A stretch of DNA of 48,157 bases from CAZSMK01 sp964608095 (lineage in GTDB: Bacteria; Sumerlaeota; Sumerlaeia; MWCT01; JAGHBZ01). Position 1 is the first letter of the stretch, and every line of letters begins with the position of its first letter. The position numbers and the translations under genes were made by a program. A model generated the notes under the pieces. That model saw only the letters and a list, made by a program, of their open reading frames with translations, was not told the DNA's origin and did no database searches. The stretch spans positions 1 to 48,157 of the forward strand of contig CAZSMK010000085.1 in assembly GCA_964608095.1 (NCBI GenBank), read 5' to 3'. Shown here piece by piece: positions 32,165 to 41,740 of this stretch.

Positions 32165-35100
32165 ATGAAGTACGCACTTAATAAAAAGAGTCAATGGCTT
32201 GGTCTCATTCTGCTTTTAGTTGGTATAGTATTTTATCTCGGTGCAGCGGGAGAGATTCCCGTAAAAGAATTGATGAATAACCTCAATCCTGACCGGTTGA
32301 AGGAACCGGTTAAGATTTCTCAGGAACCTTTAATGTCCCGTGAACAAATCTATGAAAAATTGCAAGAGGAATCGGCGATAACATCAGGTGAGTCGGACGA
32401 GGGAGTTCAATCGCCAATCGAAACATCGCCTCGCGTACGTCTCGCCTTGAAGGATTTCGATCCACTCGATGAGCCTACGATTCCCAAATTCCCCGAATAT
32501 CTTTCTCGTAAAGCATATCCTGCAGACACCGAAGGCTATTACCTCGTTCAATTCGAAGGACCGATCAAGGAACTCTGGAAAGATGCACTGAAGGTCGAGG
32601 GAGCCCGGATATTCGACTACATTCCCGATTACACCTTTATCGTAAAAATGAGCGGCTCGGTAAAAGAAAAAGTCAAGGATATAAGTCCTGTGAGGTGGAT
32701 TGGGACGCTTGAACCGGGCTATCTTGTTGATCAAGAGCTTCGCGTGTTATCCGAGCTCGTCAGGTCAAGCGAGAAGACAGCCGCTTCTAAAATATCGGGT
32801 GAAAGTGAACAACTTATACGGAGCGATTTTCCTGAGACTATCGATATTATTGTTGTGCTTTTCGATGGCGAAGATATCAAAGGTATTTCGGAATCGATCG
32901 AACGCATTGGGGGCGTGATTACGGATGTAAATGATGGTGAATGGAAAGAGAAACTCGAGGTTACCATAGACCCGGCAGCCGTTATAGATATAGCGAATAT
33001 AACAGGCGTGCAGTGGATAGAGCCCGCGCCGGTCTGGGAACTCACGAACAACATGGCTGCCGGCGATTCCATTTGTGACGTTAAGAATGTATGGGACACT
33101 CATGGTCTCAGGGGTGATGGCGTAGTGGTAGGCGTCTGTGATTCCGGACTCGACAAGGGTTCCGCCCTTCCCGCAAATTTGCACGACGATTTTGAAGACG
33201 GCGGTGGCAACTCTCGCGTTATTGCCATCCATGATCTTGCCTTAGACGGAGCAAACGATGAAAATAGCGGTCACGGCACACACGTTGCGGGCTCGGTGTT
33301 AGGTAACGGCGACCTGTCCGGCGCTAATCCTGTTAGCCATAATTACCCCTCGACATGTTTTGCAGGCATGGCGCCTGAGGCAAACCTGGTCTTTCAAGCG
33401 ACGGAAGAGAATTCAACCGGATATCTTACCGGTATTCCATCGGATTTGAATACCCTGTTTAATCAAGCCAGGGGCTCCGGCGCCCACATCCATACCAACA
33501 GCTGGGGCTCGACTTACAGTGGGTTTTATCGCTCTTTCGACCGTGACGTTGATGAAAATATGTGGGCTCACAAGGACTTCACCATCCTTTTTTCAGCGGG
33601 AAATAATGGGCACGACCTCAATCCGGGTGATGGCGTAATCGACCTCGACAGATTAGGCTCGCCCGCAGCAGCCAAAAATTGCATAACGGTCGGCGCAACG
33701 GAAAATAATCGTCCCAGCGGTGCAGGCTACGATTTTGCATGGGGTACCGGTTCATGGGCTTCTTATTATCCAAACGCCCCTATCAGCACCGATCACGTCT
33801 CCGACGATCCAACAGGTATGGCTGCCTTCAGCAGCAGGGGACCCTGTCTCGATGGTCGGTATAAACCGGATGTGGTGGCTCCGGGTACCAATGTTATTTC
33901 GACTCGTACGCAAGACCCCTCGGCGCCTGCTAATGGTCTCTGGGGCGATTACAACTCTTACTATCGCTATTGTGGTGGAACGAGCATGTCCACCCCGCTC
34001 GTAGCCGGAATGGCTGCACTCGTGAGAGAATATTTTGTGAAAGGGCTTGGACCCTGGAATATCGGAACACCCAGTGCCGCTCTCATCAAGGCAATTCTTA
34101 TCAATGGTGCGGTTAATACAACACCGGGTCAGTACGGCACCGGCTCGACACGGGAGATTCCGTCAACCAGACCGAATAATGTTCTGGGATGGGGACGTGT
34201 CGACCTCGAAGATACCCTTTTCCCGACAAGCCCCAACGAGCAGATTATAAAGGACATCATGCCCGGACTGAGCACCGGTGAAGAACACTTTTATCATTTA
34301 AATGTGGTCGACGGCACGGTTCCTTTGAAGGTTACGCTCGTGTGGACGGATTATCCCGGCAGTACCCTTGCCGGCGGCGGATTGGTGAACGACCTTGACC
34401 TTACCGTAGTCACCCAGGGAGGCTATACCACGTATCCTAACAATGCCAGCCAGCGAGGCACCTCGTCTCTGCTCTATTATGATGACACAAGTTATGAGAC
34501 GGCATGGCGTTGGAATGTTACTGATAACGCCTATGCGGTGAAATTTACCCCTGCAAGTTACCCTTATACACTCGATGAGGTCAGATTCGGTATGAGCCAG
34601 GGCTATGGCAGCAAAACCGTGGGTGTCTACGTCCGTGATGATAATGGAGCCGGTGGTATCCCCGGCACCACTCTTTTCAATACCAACGTCGTAGTTGGCA
34701 GGACTGGAATGTATAAGGTCGGCGTAACCGGAGTCACGATAAATTCCGGCAGTTTTTACGTGGAGGTCAGATATACAGGAAGTTCCGGAAATCCTTATCT
34801 ATGGTTTGATACCACCACAAGTTCCGGTAGAAGCTACGCGTATGAAGACGGTACATGGTATCCACTTCCTCACAGTTCTGTTACCGCCGGTAACTGGGGA
34901 ATTCAATGTATGACGATCGAAGACGATTATTCAGGCTCTGCCGATAGAGTGAACAATGTTCTCGGTATCGACGTTCCATCACCCGGTACCGGCGCGTATG
35001 TGGTGCGGGTACGAGGGCATAATGTCCCTTACGGTCCTCAACCTTATGCCCTGGTGGTAACCGGTGGAATCGAGGTCGTCCCTGAACCCTGCTCCATCCT

Positions 35101-38100
35101 CGTGTATACCGATTCAAGCAACGAAACACCCTATGGAAGCACCTATATACAGAAAGCCATTGCGAATCTTGGATTTGCTGACAGTGCAAGGTTATATTTC
35201 AGGGATCCTGCAGGTTTTGACTCAGCGCTCACCAATGAAGAATGGGACCTGGTTATTGTCGACCATTCAATACTCTATGCGTCGCCTGATTTCTTTGGGC
35301 ACCTTGCAACCTATCTCAATGATGGGGGTAACGTGATAGTATCGACTTATGATGCTGATGGGTCGAATCATTCAAACATGTCGTCACTTCTTTCTGAGAT
35401 GGGTATTACCGGCGCCACGACTTTCTCAATCCCGAAACCCGTATACCGCTCATTGACCAAACATCCGATTTTTAATACGCCAAATGCGGTTCCAGACCTC
35501 ACGTCGATAGACGATGATGTATATGATGATGGCGATGTACTGACGTATGATTCAGGCGTGAGTACTAAGGTGGCCGCGTTTGATTCAGCAGGAGGGAGTG
35601 GCGCAGCCATTCTTGTGAGGAAAGATGGTAAGGCGATCTTTAACGCCTTCCTGCTTGACGAAGTGGATTCCGACGTTGACGGCGACAACAAACTCGACGC
35701 TGTTGAATTATGGGAAAACGAGATTATGTTTGTTTTGCGTAAGGCAAATCCGACCGTACAGCGCGTTCTCTGGGATAGGTCGCACGATTCGGATGGCGAT
35801 ACGCTGAGCGGAAATTATTCAGAGATGGCAGCGACCTTGCGTCAGCGTGGGTTCCACGTTATGGAGCTTCTGGGTTCAGCCGGCGCCATAACAGCAAATG
35901 CGCTTGATGGAATCCATATCCTTGTTCTGGCGGATTGCGAGACCGCCTTTACCGCTGCTGAAATAACCGCTATTCAGAACTTCGTTACTGACGGCGGCGC
36001 GCTCCTCGCCCTGGGCGAAGGCAGCTCTCTCTATTTTAATAGAACATCATATAACACACTACTCACGCCCTATGGGATACAATTCAGCGTAGCGAACCCG
36101 TCCGGGGATGGTACGGTTTTTTACCCGAATCCGGTTACCGCAACGCTGACCCAGGTGGACCTCGCCAATTCAGGTGACCTTGACGTCTCTAAACCCGGCG
36201 AGGTCCTTGGTGAGACAAACGATGACTATCAGTTCCTTGCGCATAGACCCGGTTCAGCCGGAAGCGGCAACGTCGTTGTCATAACAGACAGCAATGCGTT
36301 TGATAATTACCGCCTTCCATGGGGTTATTTCAACAACTATGATAACAGGACGTTTCTTTTAAATACATTCCGATACCTCTGTCTCGGTCCAGCACCCTGC
36401 GACCTCGATGTAGGCATTATTCATGACGGCGCCGCCACCCGTGGCGATGACGTTAAAGCAAAACTCGAGGCAACAGGATATTTCTCTTCTGTTACCTTGA
36501 TCAATGCGGGAGCGGCAACACCGAGTCTTTCAGAACTACTGAATTATCCTGCGCTCCTTGTTTTTAGTAGCAGTCCAGGCTTTCATAGTAGTACAGAACT
36601 GGGTAATGTTCTTGCAGACTACGTAGACAATTGGGGCGGGCTGGTGGTGGCGGTTTTTTGCTTCAACCCACCTGGATTCTTATCCCTTTCTCTGGAAGGC
36701 AGGTTCGATCCAGACTACTTTGTCCTCACTCCGAACCAGGCGCAAACCCAGGGTACAGAGCAGAAACTCGGCGCCATCTACGACCCCACTCACGCGCTTA
36801 TGCGTGGTGTGGCTCATTTCTATGGAGGCGCGAGCAGCTATCGTTCGAGCGGTACTACATTGACAAGCGGCTCTGATCGGATTGCCGATTGGGATTCAGG
36901 TCAACCGCTCGTAGCCACTAAACTCATAAATGGTGTTCAACGAGTAGATTTGAATATGTATCCACCATCTTCAGACTCGCGCGCTGATTTCTGGCCCACC
37001 TATACGCACGGCGACACCCTTCTGACCAATGCACTGTTGTTGGTCGGGTGCCAGGCACGACCGACTCCTACCCCCACGCCGACACCCATAACAACGCCCA
37101 CACCAACAAGCACGCCGACGTTCACCCCAACCCCGACTCCAACGCCCACGTTAACACCAACACCTACACCGACGCCGACGCCCACACCGCCTCTCGATCT
37201 TGATGCACTTTACTCCGCAGGTCCAGAAGTCAATGGCCAAATTGAAAAAAACGAATATAACCCACTTCATAGTGTTCAGTTCACTACGGATAATGGTGTC
37301 GCTACCGTATACTATCGCCATGATGCGGAGTTCTTATATATCGCCTTCGATCTGCCAAATAACAAGGACAGCGCTGTGCAGATATTCTTTGATATGGCAT
37401 ACGACGGTGGCTCTAAACCGGATTCCGATGATTTGTTACTCACGTTCCCCTACAGCGATTTAGCCTTTGAGCAATACGGTACAGGTAGCGGATGGGGAAC
37501 GGTAGAAAAGCCCGATGGTTGGAAAGCAGCGGATCAGAAATATACGAAGACATGGCAGGTAGAGTTCGAGATTATGCTCAAGAAGCTCGAGATCAAACCC
37601 GGCACCATCCGACTGCTCGGTATCGGGTTCGGTAACATTAAGACTGCTTCGGGTGAGTATTATTGGCCCTTCAAGTCGGATCCTGATTATCCCGATAGCT
37701 GGGCCCTTATCAGTTCAACCGATCTGTGGTCAGACCACATGATACACGTTACCTATGGTAAGTCACCTGACGTCAATGGAGACGTTTCGTTAGATGAATA
37801 TAAACTCTATAGCAGCATAGTACTACCCACAAGCGGCGGGAGCGCCCGGATTTTCTATCTCCACGACGGCGCAAACCTCTTCATCGGCTCTCAAATCCCT
37901 AACAAGGATATGGGCAGCGCTATGATGATCTTTGCCGACACTAAAAACGACGACGCGCTACAACCGCAGAAAGACGACTTCGCTTTTATGCAGGACGTGG
38001 CGGGTGATGCTATGGAACTTCAAGGAAACGGTACCACGTGGGATAAAGTGATACCATCCGACTGGAAGTACGATTACTCATTAGGCACGAGTTCATGGAG

Positions 38101-39364
38101 TGCAGAGTTTGGAATCAAACTCAGCAAGCTTAACATTACACCCGGGAGTCCCGACGAAATCGGTATCTCGTTCTTAAACAGTAATACAGCGACGGGCGAG
38201 CATTTCTGGCCAACCGGCGCATTAGATTCGGAACCCGCCAGCTGGGGTACTGCGGACAGCCTTGACAGTTGGGCTACGCCCATCGCAACTCCTACACCAA
38301 CCTCGACTCCTGCTCCAACAGCGACACCGTCTCCCACACCAACTCCTACGCCTACCGCGACACCAACTCCGACTCCTGTCATTCATTATACCTTTGAATC
38401 GTCGGCTGAAGGATGGACATTCAAAGGAGAAGTGCCGCCCTATAATATTCCCGTTCCGACTTATGAGACCGGTCATCTCGGATTGACTCCGCTTGGTTCA
38501 AATTATGCCTTTTCTTATCTCGAAAGCCCTGTAGTCGTTCTCGCCGACGGAAACACCTATAGGTCGACATGGAACGTGGGAAGCGATACCACAGTCGATG
38601 ATACCGCGGTACAGTTCCGTTTACGAGTCAATCAACGCGGCTCATGGCAAGCGTGGGAACATATTATAAACAGTAACAAATTGCGAGGACCGTCCGCCGG
38701 TAGCCCGAAAAACTACTTCCTCTACTTTAATCCCATTGTCACCGGCAGTAGTGGAGATGATGAGTTTGTCTTCAACTTCGACATCATGAGTTTTGATCAC
38801 GGCGACGATGTTAATTCATGGCTCTACCTCGAGGAAATGTGGGTCGATATAGTCGAGTTGGCGGTGACGTCGACCATAGTAGAATATCCATTTACCTCCG
38901 ATGCCGAGGGATGGCTTTTCCAGGGTGCGGTACCTCCATACAATACGCCGATTTCAGCCGTGAATCCAGACATGATAGGGCTCTCTCCCGACGGATCTTC
39001 CTACGCATTTTCCTATTGGGAAAGCCCCTCTAATCCAATTGCGGACGGAGAAATCTATCGGGTGTGGTACGAAGTGCTAAGCAGCGTAACAGATCCTGAT
39101 CAATGCGTCCAATTCCGCTTGAGGCTCAATCAGGTAGGTACATGGTTCAGCTGGGGACGAATCGTCAACAGCAACCTTGGCAACGCTCCGTCTATGACTG
39201 ATAAAAAAGCCTACCCGATTGTGTTTCATGCCCTTGTCACGGATCCTACGGATGATAACATAGTTATGTCGTTTGACCTCATGAGTTTTGATGGTATGGA
39301 TGATGTGAATTCGTGGCTCTTCCTCGACAAGGCATGGGTGGAAGAGGTCAATGTAACGCCATAA
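32165..39364 (+). CDS. Giant secreted subtilisin-family protease with multi-domain C-terminus
   Basis: A 2399-residue exported protein. After a hydrophobic signal segment (WLGLILLLVGIVFYLGAAG) and a long pro-region (to about 300), a peptidase S8 domain carries the full triad: D326 in VGVCDSGLDKG, H370 in SGHGTHVAG, S607 in GGTSMSTPLVAG, with oxyanion-hole N480 in SAGNNG. A beta-rich P-domain-like region follows. Three stretches then resemble DUF4350/glutamine-amidotransferase-like Rossmann folds (about 975-1090, 1200-1330 and 1412-1560). A Thr-Pro linker (about 1632-1675) leads to two CBM9-like modules (about 1680-1860 and 1865-2035), a second Thr-Pro linker (about 2040-2070), and two copies of the roughly 160-residue domain also found at the end of the 969-residue protein at 24337. 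Likely role: extracellular proteolysis while bound to a polysaccharide. A perfect terminator follows. Confidence 0.9.
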   Translation: MKYALNKKSQWLGLILLLVGIVFYLGAAGEIPVKELMNNLNPDRLKEPVKISQEPLMSREQIYEKLQEESAITSGESDEGVQSPIETSPRVRLALKDFDPLDEPTIPKFPEYLSRKAYPADTEGYYLVQFEGPIKELWKDALKVEGARIFDYIPDYTFIVKMSGSVKEKVKDISPVRWIGTLEPGYLVDQELRVLSELVRSSEKTAASKISGESEQLIRSDFPETIDIIVVLFDGEDIKGISESIERIGGVITDVNDGEWKEKLEVTIDPAAVIDIANITGVQWIEPAPVWELTNNMAAGDSICDVKNVWDTHGLRGDGVVVGVCDSGLDKGSALPANLHDDFEDGGGNSRVIAIHDLALDGANDENSGHGTHVAGSVLGNGDLSGANPVSHNYPSTCFAGMAPEANLVFQATEENSTGYLTGIPSDLNTLFNQARGSGAHIHTNSWGSTYSGFYRSFDRDVDENMWAHKDFTILFSAGNNGHDLNPGDGVIDLDRLGSPAAAKNCITVGATENNRPSGAGYDFAWGTGSWASYYPNAPISTDHVSDDPTGMAAFSSRGPCLDGRYKPDVVAPGTNVISTRTQDPSAPANGLWGDYNSYYRYCGGTSMSTPLVAGMAALVREYFVKGLGPWNIGTPSAALIKAILINGAVNTTPGQYGTGSTREIPSTRPNNVLGWGRVDLEDTLFPTSPNEQIIKDIMPGLSTGEEHFYHLNVVDGTVPLKVTLVWTDYPGSTLAGGGLVNDLDLTVVTQGGYTTYPNNASQRGTSSLLYYDDTSYETAWRWNVTDNAYAVKFTPASYPYTLDEVRFGMSQGYGSKTVGVYVRDDNGAGGIPGTTLFNTNVVVGRTGMYKVGVTGVTINSGSFYVEVRYTGSSGNPYLWFDTTTSSGRSYAYEDGTWYPLPHSSVTAGNWGIQCMTIEDDYSGSADRVNNVLGIDVPSPGTGAYVVRVRGHNVPYGPQPYALVVTGGIEVVPEPCSILVYTDSSNETPYGSTYIQKAIANLGFADSARLYFRDPAGFDSALTNEEWDLVIVDHSILYASPDFFGHLATYLNDGGNVIVSTYDADGSNHSNMSSLLSEMGITGATTFSIPKPVYRSLTKHPIFNTPNAVPDLTSIDDDVYDDGDVLTYDSGVSTKVAAFDSAGGSGAAILVRKDGKAIFNAFLLDEVDSDVDGDNKLDAVELWENEIMFVLRKANPTVQRVLWDRSHDSDGDTLSGNYSEMAATLRQRGFHVMELLGSAGAITANALDGIHILVLADCETAFTAAEITAIQNFVTDGGALLALGEGSSLYFNRTSYNTLLTPYGIQFSVANPSGDGTVFYPNPVTATLTQVDLANSGDLDVSKPGEVLGETNDDYQFLAHRPGSAGSGNVVVITDSNAFDNYRLPWGYFNNYDNRTFLLNTFRYLCLGPAPCDLDVGIIHDGAATRGDDVKAKLEATGYFSSVTLINAGAATPSLSELLNYPALLVFSSSPGFHSSTELGNVLADYVDNWGGLVVAVFCFNPPGFLSLSLEGRFDPDYFVLTPNQAQTQGTEQKLGAIYDPTHALMRGVAHFYGGASSYRSSGTTLTSGSDRIADWDSGQPLVATKLINGVQRVDLNMYPPSSDSRADFWPTYTHGDTLLTNALLLVGCQARPTPTPTPTPITTPTPTSTPTFTPTPTPTPTLTPTPTPTPTPTPPLDLDALYSAGPEVNGQIEKNEYNPLHSVQFTTDNGVATVYYRHDAEFLYIAFDLPNNKDSAVQIFFDMAYDGGSKPDSDDLLLTFPYSDLAFEQYGTGSGWGTVEKPDGWKAADQKYTKTWQVEFEIMLKKLEIKPGTIRLLGIGFGNIKTASGEYYWPFKSDPDYPDSWALISSTDLWSDHMIHVTYGKSPDVNGDVSLDEYKLYSSIVLPTSGGSARIFYLHDGANLFIGSQIPNKDMGSAMMIFADTKNDDALQPQKDDFAFMQDVAGDAMELQGNGTTWDKVIPSDWKYDYSLGTSSWSAEFGIKLSKLNITPGSPDEIGISFLNSNTATGEHFWPTGALDSEPASWGTADSLDSWATPIATPTPTSTPAPTATPSPTPTPTPTATPTPTPVIHYTFESSAEGWTFKGEVPPYNIPVPTYETGHLGLTPLGSNYAFSYLESPVVVLADGNTYRSTWNVGSDTTVDDTAVQFRLRVNQRGSWQAWEHIINSNKLRGPSAGSPKNYFLYFNPIVTGSSGDDEFVFNFDIMSFDHGDDVNSWLYLEEMWVDIVELAVTSTIVEYPFTSDAEGWLFQGAVPPYNTPISAVNPDMIGLSPDGSSYAFSYWESPSNPIADGEIYRVWYEVLSSVTDPDQCVQFRLRLNQVGTWFSWGRIVNSNLGNAPSMTDKKAYPIVFHALVTDPTDDNIVMSFDLMSFDGMDDVNSWLFLDKAWVEEVNVTP

Positions 39365-39397
39365 ACCGGTAAGCCCGCTTACACAGAATCGCAATGA

Positions 39398-39427
39398 GGA
39401 GAGGTGTGCAGACACCTCTCCTTTTAC
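39398..39427 (+). terminator. Rho-independent terminator of the protease gene
   Basis: GGAGAGGTGT (39398-39407) pairs perfectly with ACACCTCTCC (39412-39421) around a four-base loop and is followed by TTTTAC. It lies 34 bases after the protease stop codon. Confidence 0.9.
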
Positions 39428-39492
39428 TTTCCGAATGTCGCACACATGCTAAGGAGGCGGCGAATAATTTGCCGGTAGGATGCAGGTTAGGG

Positions 39493-39521
39493 TTGACCGG
39501 AATCTCGTCAGGACACACAAT
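39493..39521 (+). promoter_or_regulatory. Candidate promoter of the isopropylmalate-dehydrogenase-like gene
   Basis: TTGACC (39493-39498) and CACAAT (39516-39521) are 17 bases apart, five and four matches to consensus, 50 bases before the ATG. Confidence 0.5.
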
Positions 39522-39570
39522 AAAATACGAATAGTCACAAACGTCAGGTAAAGGCAAAAGGAGGCGGCAA

Positions 39571-40641
39571 ATGCAAAAGAAGTATACGATTGCAGTAATC
39601 GGCGGGGATGGTACAGGGCCAGAGGTCGTTGCTGAGGGTAAAAAATGTATCCAGGCATGTGCAGATAAATTCAAGTTCAAGATAGAATTCAATGATTATG
39701 ATTGGGGTGGAGACAGATATTTAAAGACGGGTGAGATAATACCACCCGGTGGATTAGACGAGCTCCGCCGATTCGATGCCATTTATCTTGGCGCTATCGG
39801 ACATCCCGACGTAAAACCCGGCATTCTCGAGAAGGGTATTCTCCTTACTCTCCGTTTTGAACTCGACCAGTATATCAATCTCAGACCGGTCAAGCTCTTT
39901 CCCGGAGTATGGACACCCATTAAAGATAAAGGACCCGAAGACATAGATTTCGTGGTCGTACGCGAGAACACGGAAGGACTCTACTCGGGCGCAGGTGGAT
40001 TCCTGAGAAAAGGAACAGCGCATGAAGTGGCGATACAAACCTCGATCAATACAAGGATGGGTGTTGAACGCTGTTTGCGATTTGCCTTCGACTATACGCG
40101 CAAAAGGAATAAACATAACAAGCTCACCTTATGCGGTAAAACGAACGTACTGACGTATGAATTCGATTTATGGGAACGAGCCTTCCACGAGATAGGGGAG
40201 AAAGAATATGGAGAGATAACACGTGATTATGCCCACGTTGATGCCACGTGTATGTGGATGGTTAAAAACCCTGAGTGGTTTGACGTGATAGTAACCGACA
40301 ATATGTTCGGAGATATAATAACGGATTTGGGCGCCATGATCCAGGGCGGGATGGGAATAGCCGCAGGCGGGAATATTAATCCCGAAGGTGTCTCTATGTT
40401 CGAGCCTATCGGCGGCTCTGCGCCAAAATATACAGGCAAAGGTGTGATTAATCCCCTGGCAGCGATATGTGCCGGTCAGATGTTGCTCGAATATGTCGGC
40501 GAAAAGGACGCCGCTGATACCCTTGAAAAAGCCGTCATGAAAGCAACAGCGGAAAAAATAAAAAGCCTGAGCGCCGGTAAAATGGGTTATTCCACCAGTG
40601 AAGTAGGCGATATGGTGGCAACATTTGTCGGCGAAGTTTAG
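39571..40641 (+). CDS. leuB: 3-isopropylmalate/isocitrate dehydrogenase family protein, probably LeuB-type
   Basis: A 356-residue beta-decarboxylating dehydrogenase with IGGDGTGPEV at the N-terminus, LRFELDQYINLRPVKLFPG for substrate and metal contacts, VVRENTEGLYSG, the metal-binding VTDNMFGDIITDLG and the cofactor loop GGSAPKYTGKGVINPLAAI. The length and the LRPVKLFPG segment favour 3-isopropylmalate dehydrogenase, the NAD-dependent step of leucine synthesis. However, the cofactor loop has Lys-Tyr where classical LeuB has Asp-Ile, as in NADP-dependent isocitrate dehydrogenase, so NADP use or another malate-type substrate is possible. No leuA, leuC or leuD is nearby. A strong AAAGGAGG precedes the ATG. 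It leads a plus-strand run of four closely spaced genes. Confidence 0.8.
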   Translation: MQKKYTIAVIGGDGTGPEVVAEGKKCIQACADKFKFKIEFNDYDWGGDRYLKTGEIIPPGGLDELRRFDAIYLGAIGHPDVKPGILEKGILLTLRFELDQYINLRPVKLFPGVWTPIKDKGPEDIDFVVVRENTEGLYSGAGGFLRKGTAHEVAIQTSINTRMGVERCLRFAFDYTRKRNKHNKLTLCGKTNVLTYEFDLWERAFHEIGEKEYGEITRDYAHVDATCMWMVKNPEWFDVIVTDNMFGDIITDLGAMIQGGMGIAAGGNINPEGVSMFEPIGGSAPKYTGKGVINPLAAICAGQMLLEYVGEKDAADTLEKAVMKATAEKIKSLSAGKMGYSTSEVGDMVATFVGEV

Positions 40642-40657
40642 AATCTGATATCTCTAC

Positions 40658-41710
40658 ATGGACGAATTGCAAATAAGTATGTTGCTCGGAATCGGCGTGA
40701 CTGCAGCGGTAGCGACTTTTCTTCTCACGTTTCCCATCAAGCGGTTATCTTACAACCTTGGAGTACTCGATATTCCCGATGAAAGGAAAATTCATATCCG
40801 TAAGATACCATGTCTTGGCGGATTGTCGCTTTATATCACTGCGGTTCTGACTTTTTCGATAATGATGCGACTCTATCCGGCGGTGTTTGTGTATCGGCAA
40901 GAGATGCAAGGTTTGATACTTGGCTCGGCGCTTATGGTTGCGTTCGGCGTGTGGGACGATGTCAGGGGCTCGGGAGCAATTCCTAAACTGGCGTTTCAAT
41001 CACTGATTGCACTTATCATGTATGAGTATGGATTTCGGTTTCAGACCCTCTCGCTTCCGCTTCTGCCACCGGTCTATCTTGGTATTTTCGGTATGATATT
41101 GACCATCGTCTGGTTCTGTGTGGTCATAAACGCCATAAACCTGATCGACGGGCTGGACGGCCTGGCTGCGGGGTTGTCCGTTATTGCCGCCGCGACTATC
41201 CTGATGATTTCATATCGCTGGAGTGAACCCCTGGCTATTCTTCTTGCAGTCTTAATAATCGGCACAAGCCTCGGATTTCTTCCCCATAACTTTTATCCGG
41301 CGAAAATATTCCTTGGCGATACCGGAAGTATGCTGCTTGGATTCTGGCTCGCGTCGTTATCACTCATCACGAGCACCAAGTCGCCCACTCTGCTCACCCT
41401 GCTCTTGCCCCTTATAGCCATAGGCTTACCCGTTTTCGATACGGTACATGCGTTCTTCAGACGCCTACATCACAGGCAACATCCTTTTCGAGCCGATAAA
41501 CGCCACATTCATCACCGCCTCCTTGCACTTGGCTATTCTCATCCGCACTCAGTGATTCTCTTATACCTGGCATCCATCTACCTCGGGCTTACCGCATATA
41601 TCCTTTCACAGACAGAATCTTTCGTAACTCTCTTGACTCTGGTGCTCCTTGTGTTAGGAATAGTATTACTTATTTCGATTTTTCGAAAGATATCGGATAA
41701 CGCTACCTGA
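40658..41710 (+). CDS. Undecaprenyl-phosphate sugar-1-phosphate transferase, WecA/TagO-like
   Basis: A 350-residue polytopic membrane enzyme (about ten to eleven hydrophobic segments) of the MraY/WecA family, which transfers a HexNAc-1-phosphate from a UDP-sugar to undecaprenyl phosphate, the first step of O-antigen, teichoic acid or exopolysaccharide synthesis. The Asp-rich loop GVWDDVRG, the central NAINLIDGLDGLAAG, FLGDTGSMLLGF and the C-terminal DKRHIHHRLLALGYSH are all present; the HIHHR motif separates WecA/TagO-type enzymes from MraY. It begins 17 bases after the dehydrogenase and precedes a Wzz-like gene by 30 bases. The preceding Shine-Dalgarno sequence is poor, suggesting coupling to upstream translation. 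Confidence 0.93.
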   Translation: MDELQISMLLGIGVTAAVATFLLTFPIKRLSYNLGVLDIPDERKIHIRKIPCLGGLSLYITAVLTFSIMMRLYPAVFVYRQEMQGLILGSALMVAFGVWDDVRGSGAIPKLAFQSLIALIMYEYGFRFQTLSLPLLPPVYLGIFGMILTIVWFCVVINAINLIDGLDGLAAGLSVIAAATILMISYRWSEPLAILLAVLIIGTSLGFLPHNFYPAKIFLGDTGSMLLGFWLASLSLITSTKSPTLLTLLLPLIAIGLPVFDTVHAFFRRLHHRQHPFRADKRHIHHRLLALGYSHPHSVILLYLASIYLGLTAYILSQTESFVTLLTLVLLVLGIVLLISIFRKISDNAT

Positions 41711-41740
41711 GTGTTATCGTGAACGAGGAGAAAAGAAACG

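Noticed and set aside
37000..37185. Gly-Val repeat frame on the minus strand
   Set aside because: Antisense of the Thr-Pro linker of the protease gene.
39450..39480. Second AAGGAGGCGGC ribosome-binding-like sequence upstream of the leuB-like gene
   Set aside because: No start codon with an open frame follows it; probably chance or a small duplication.
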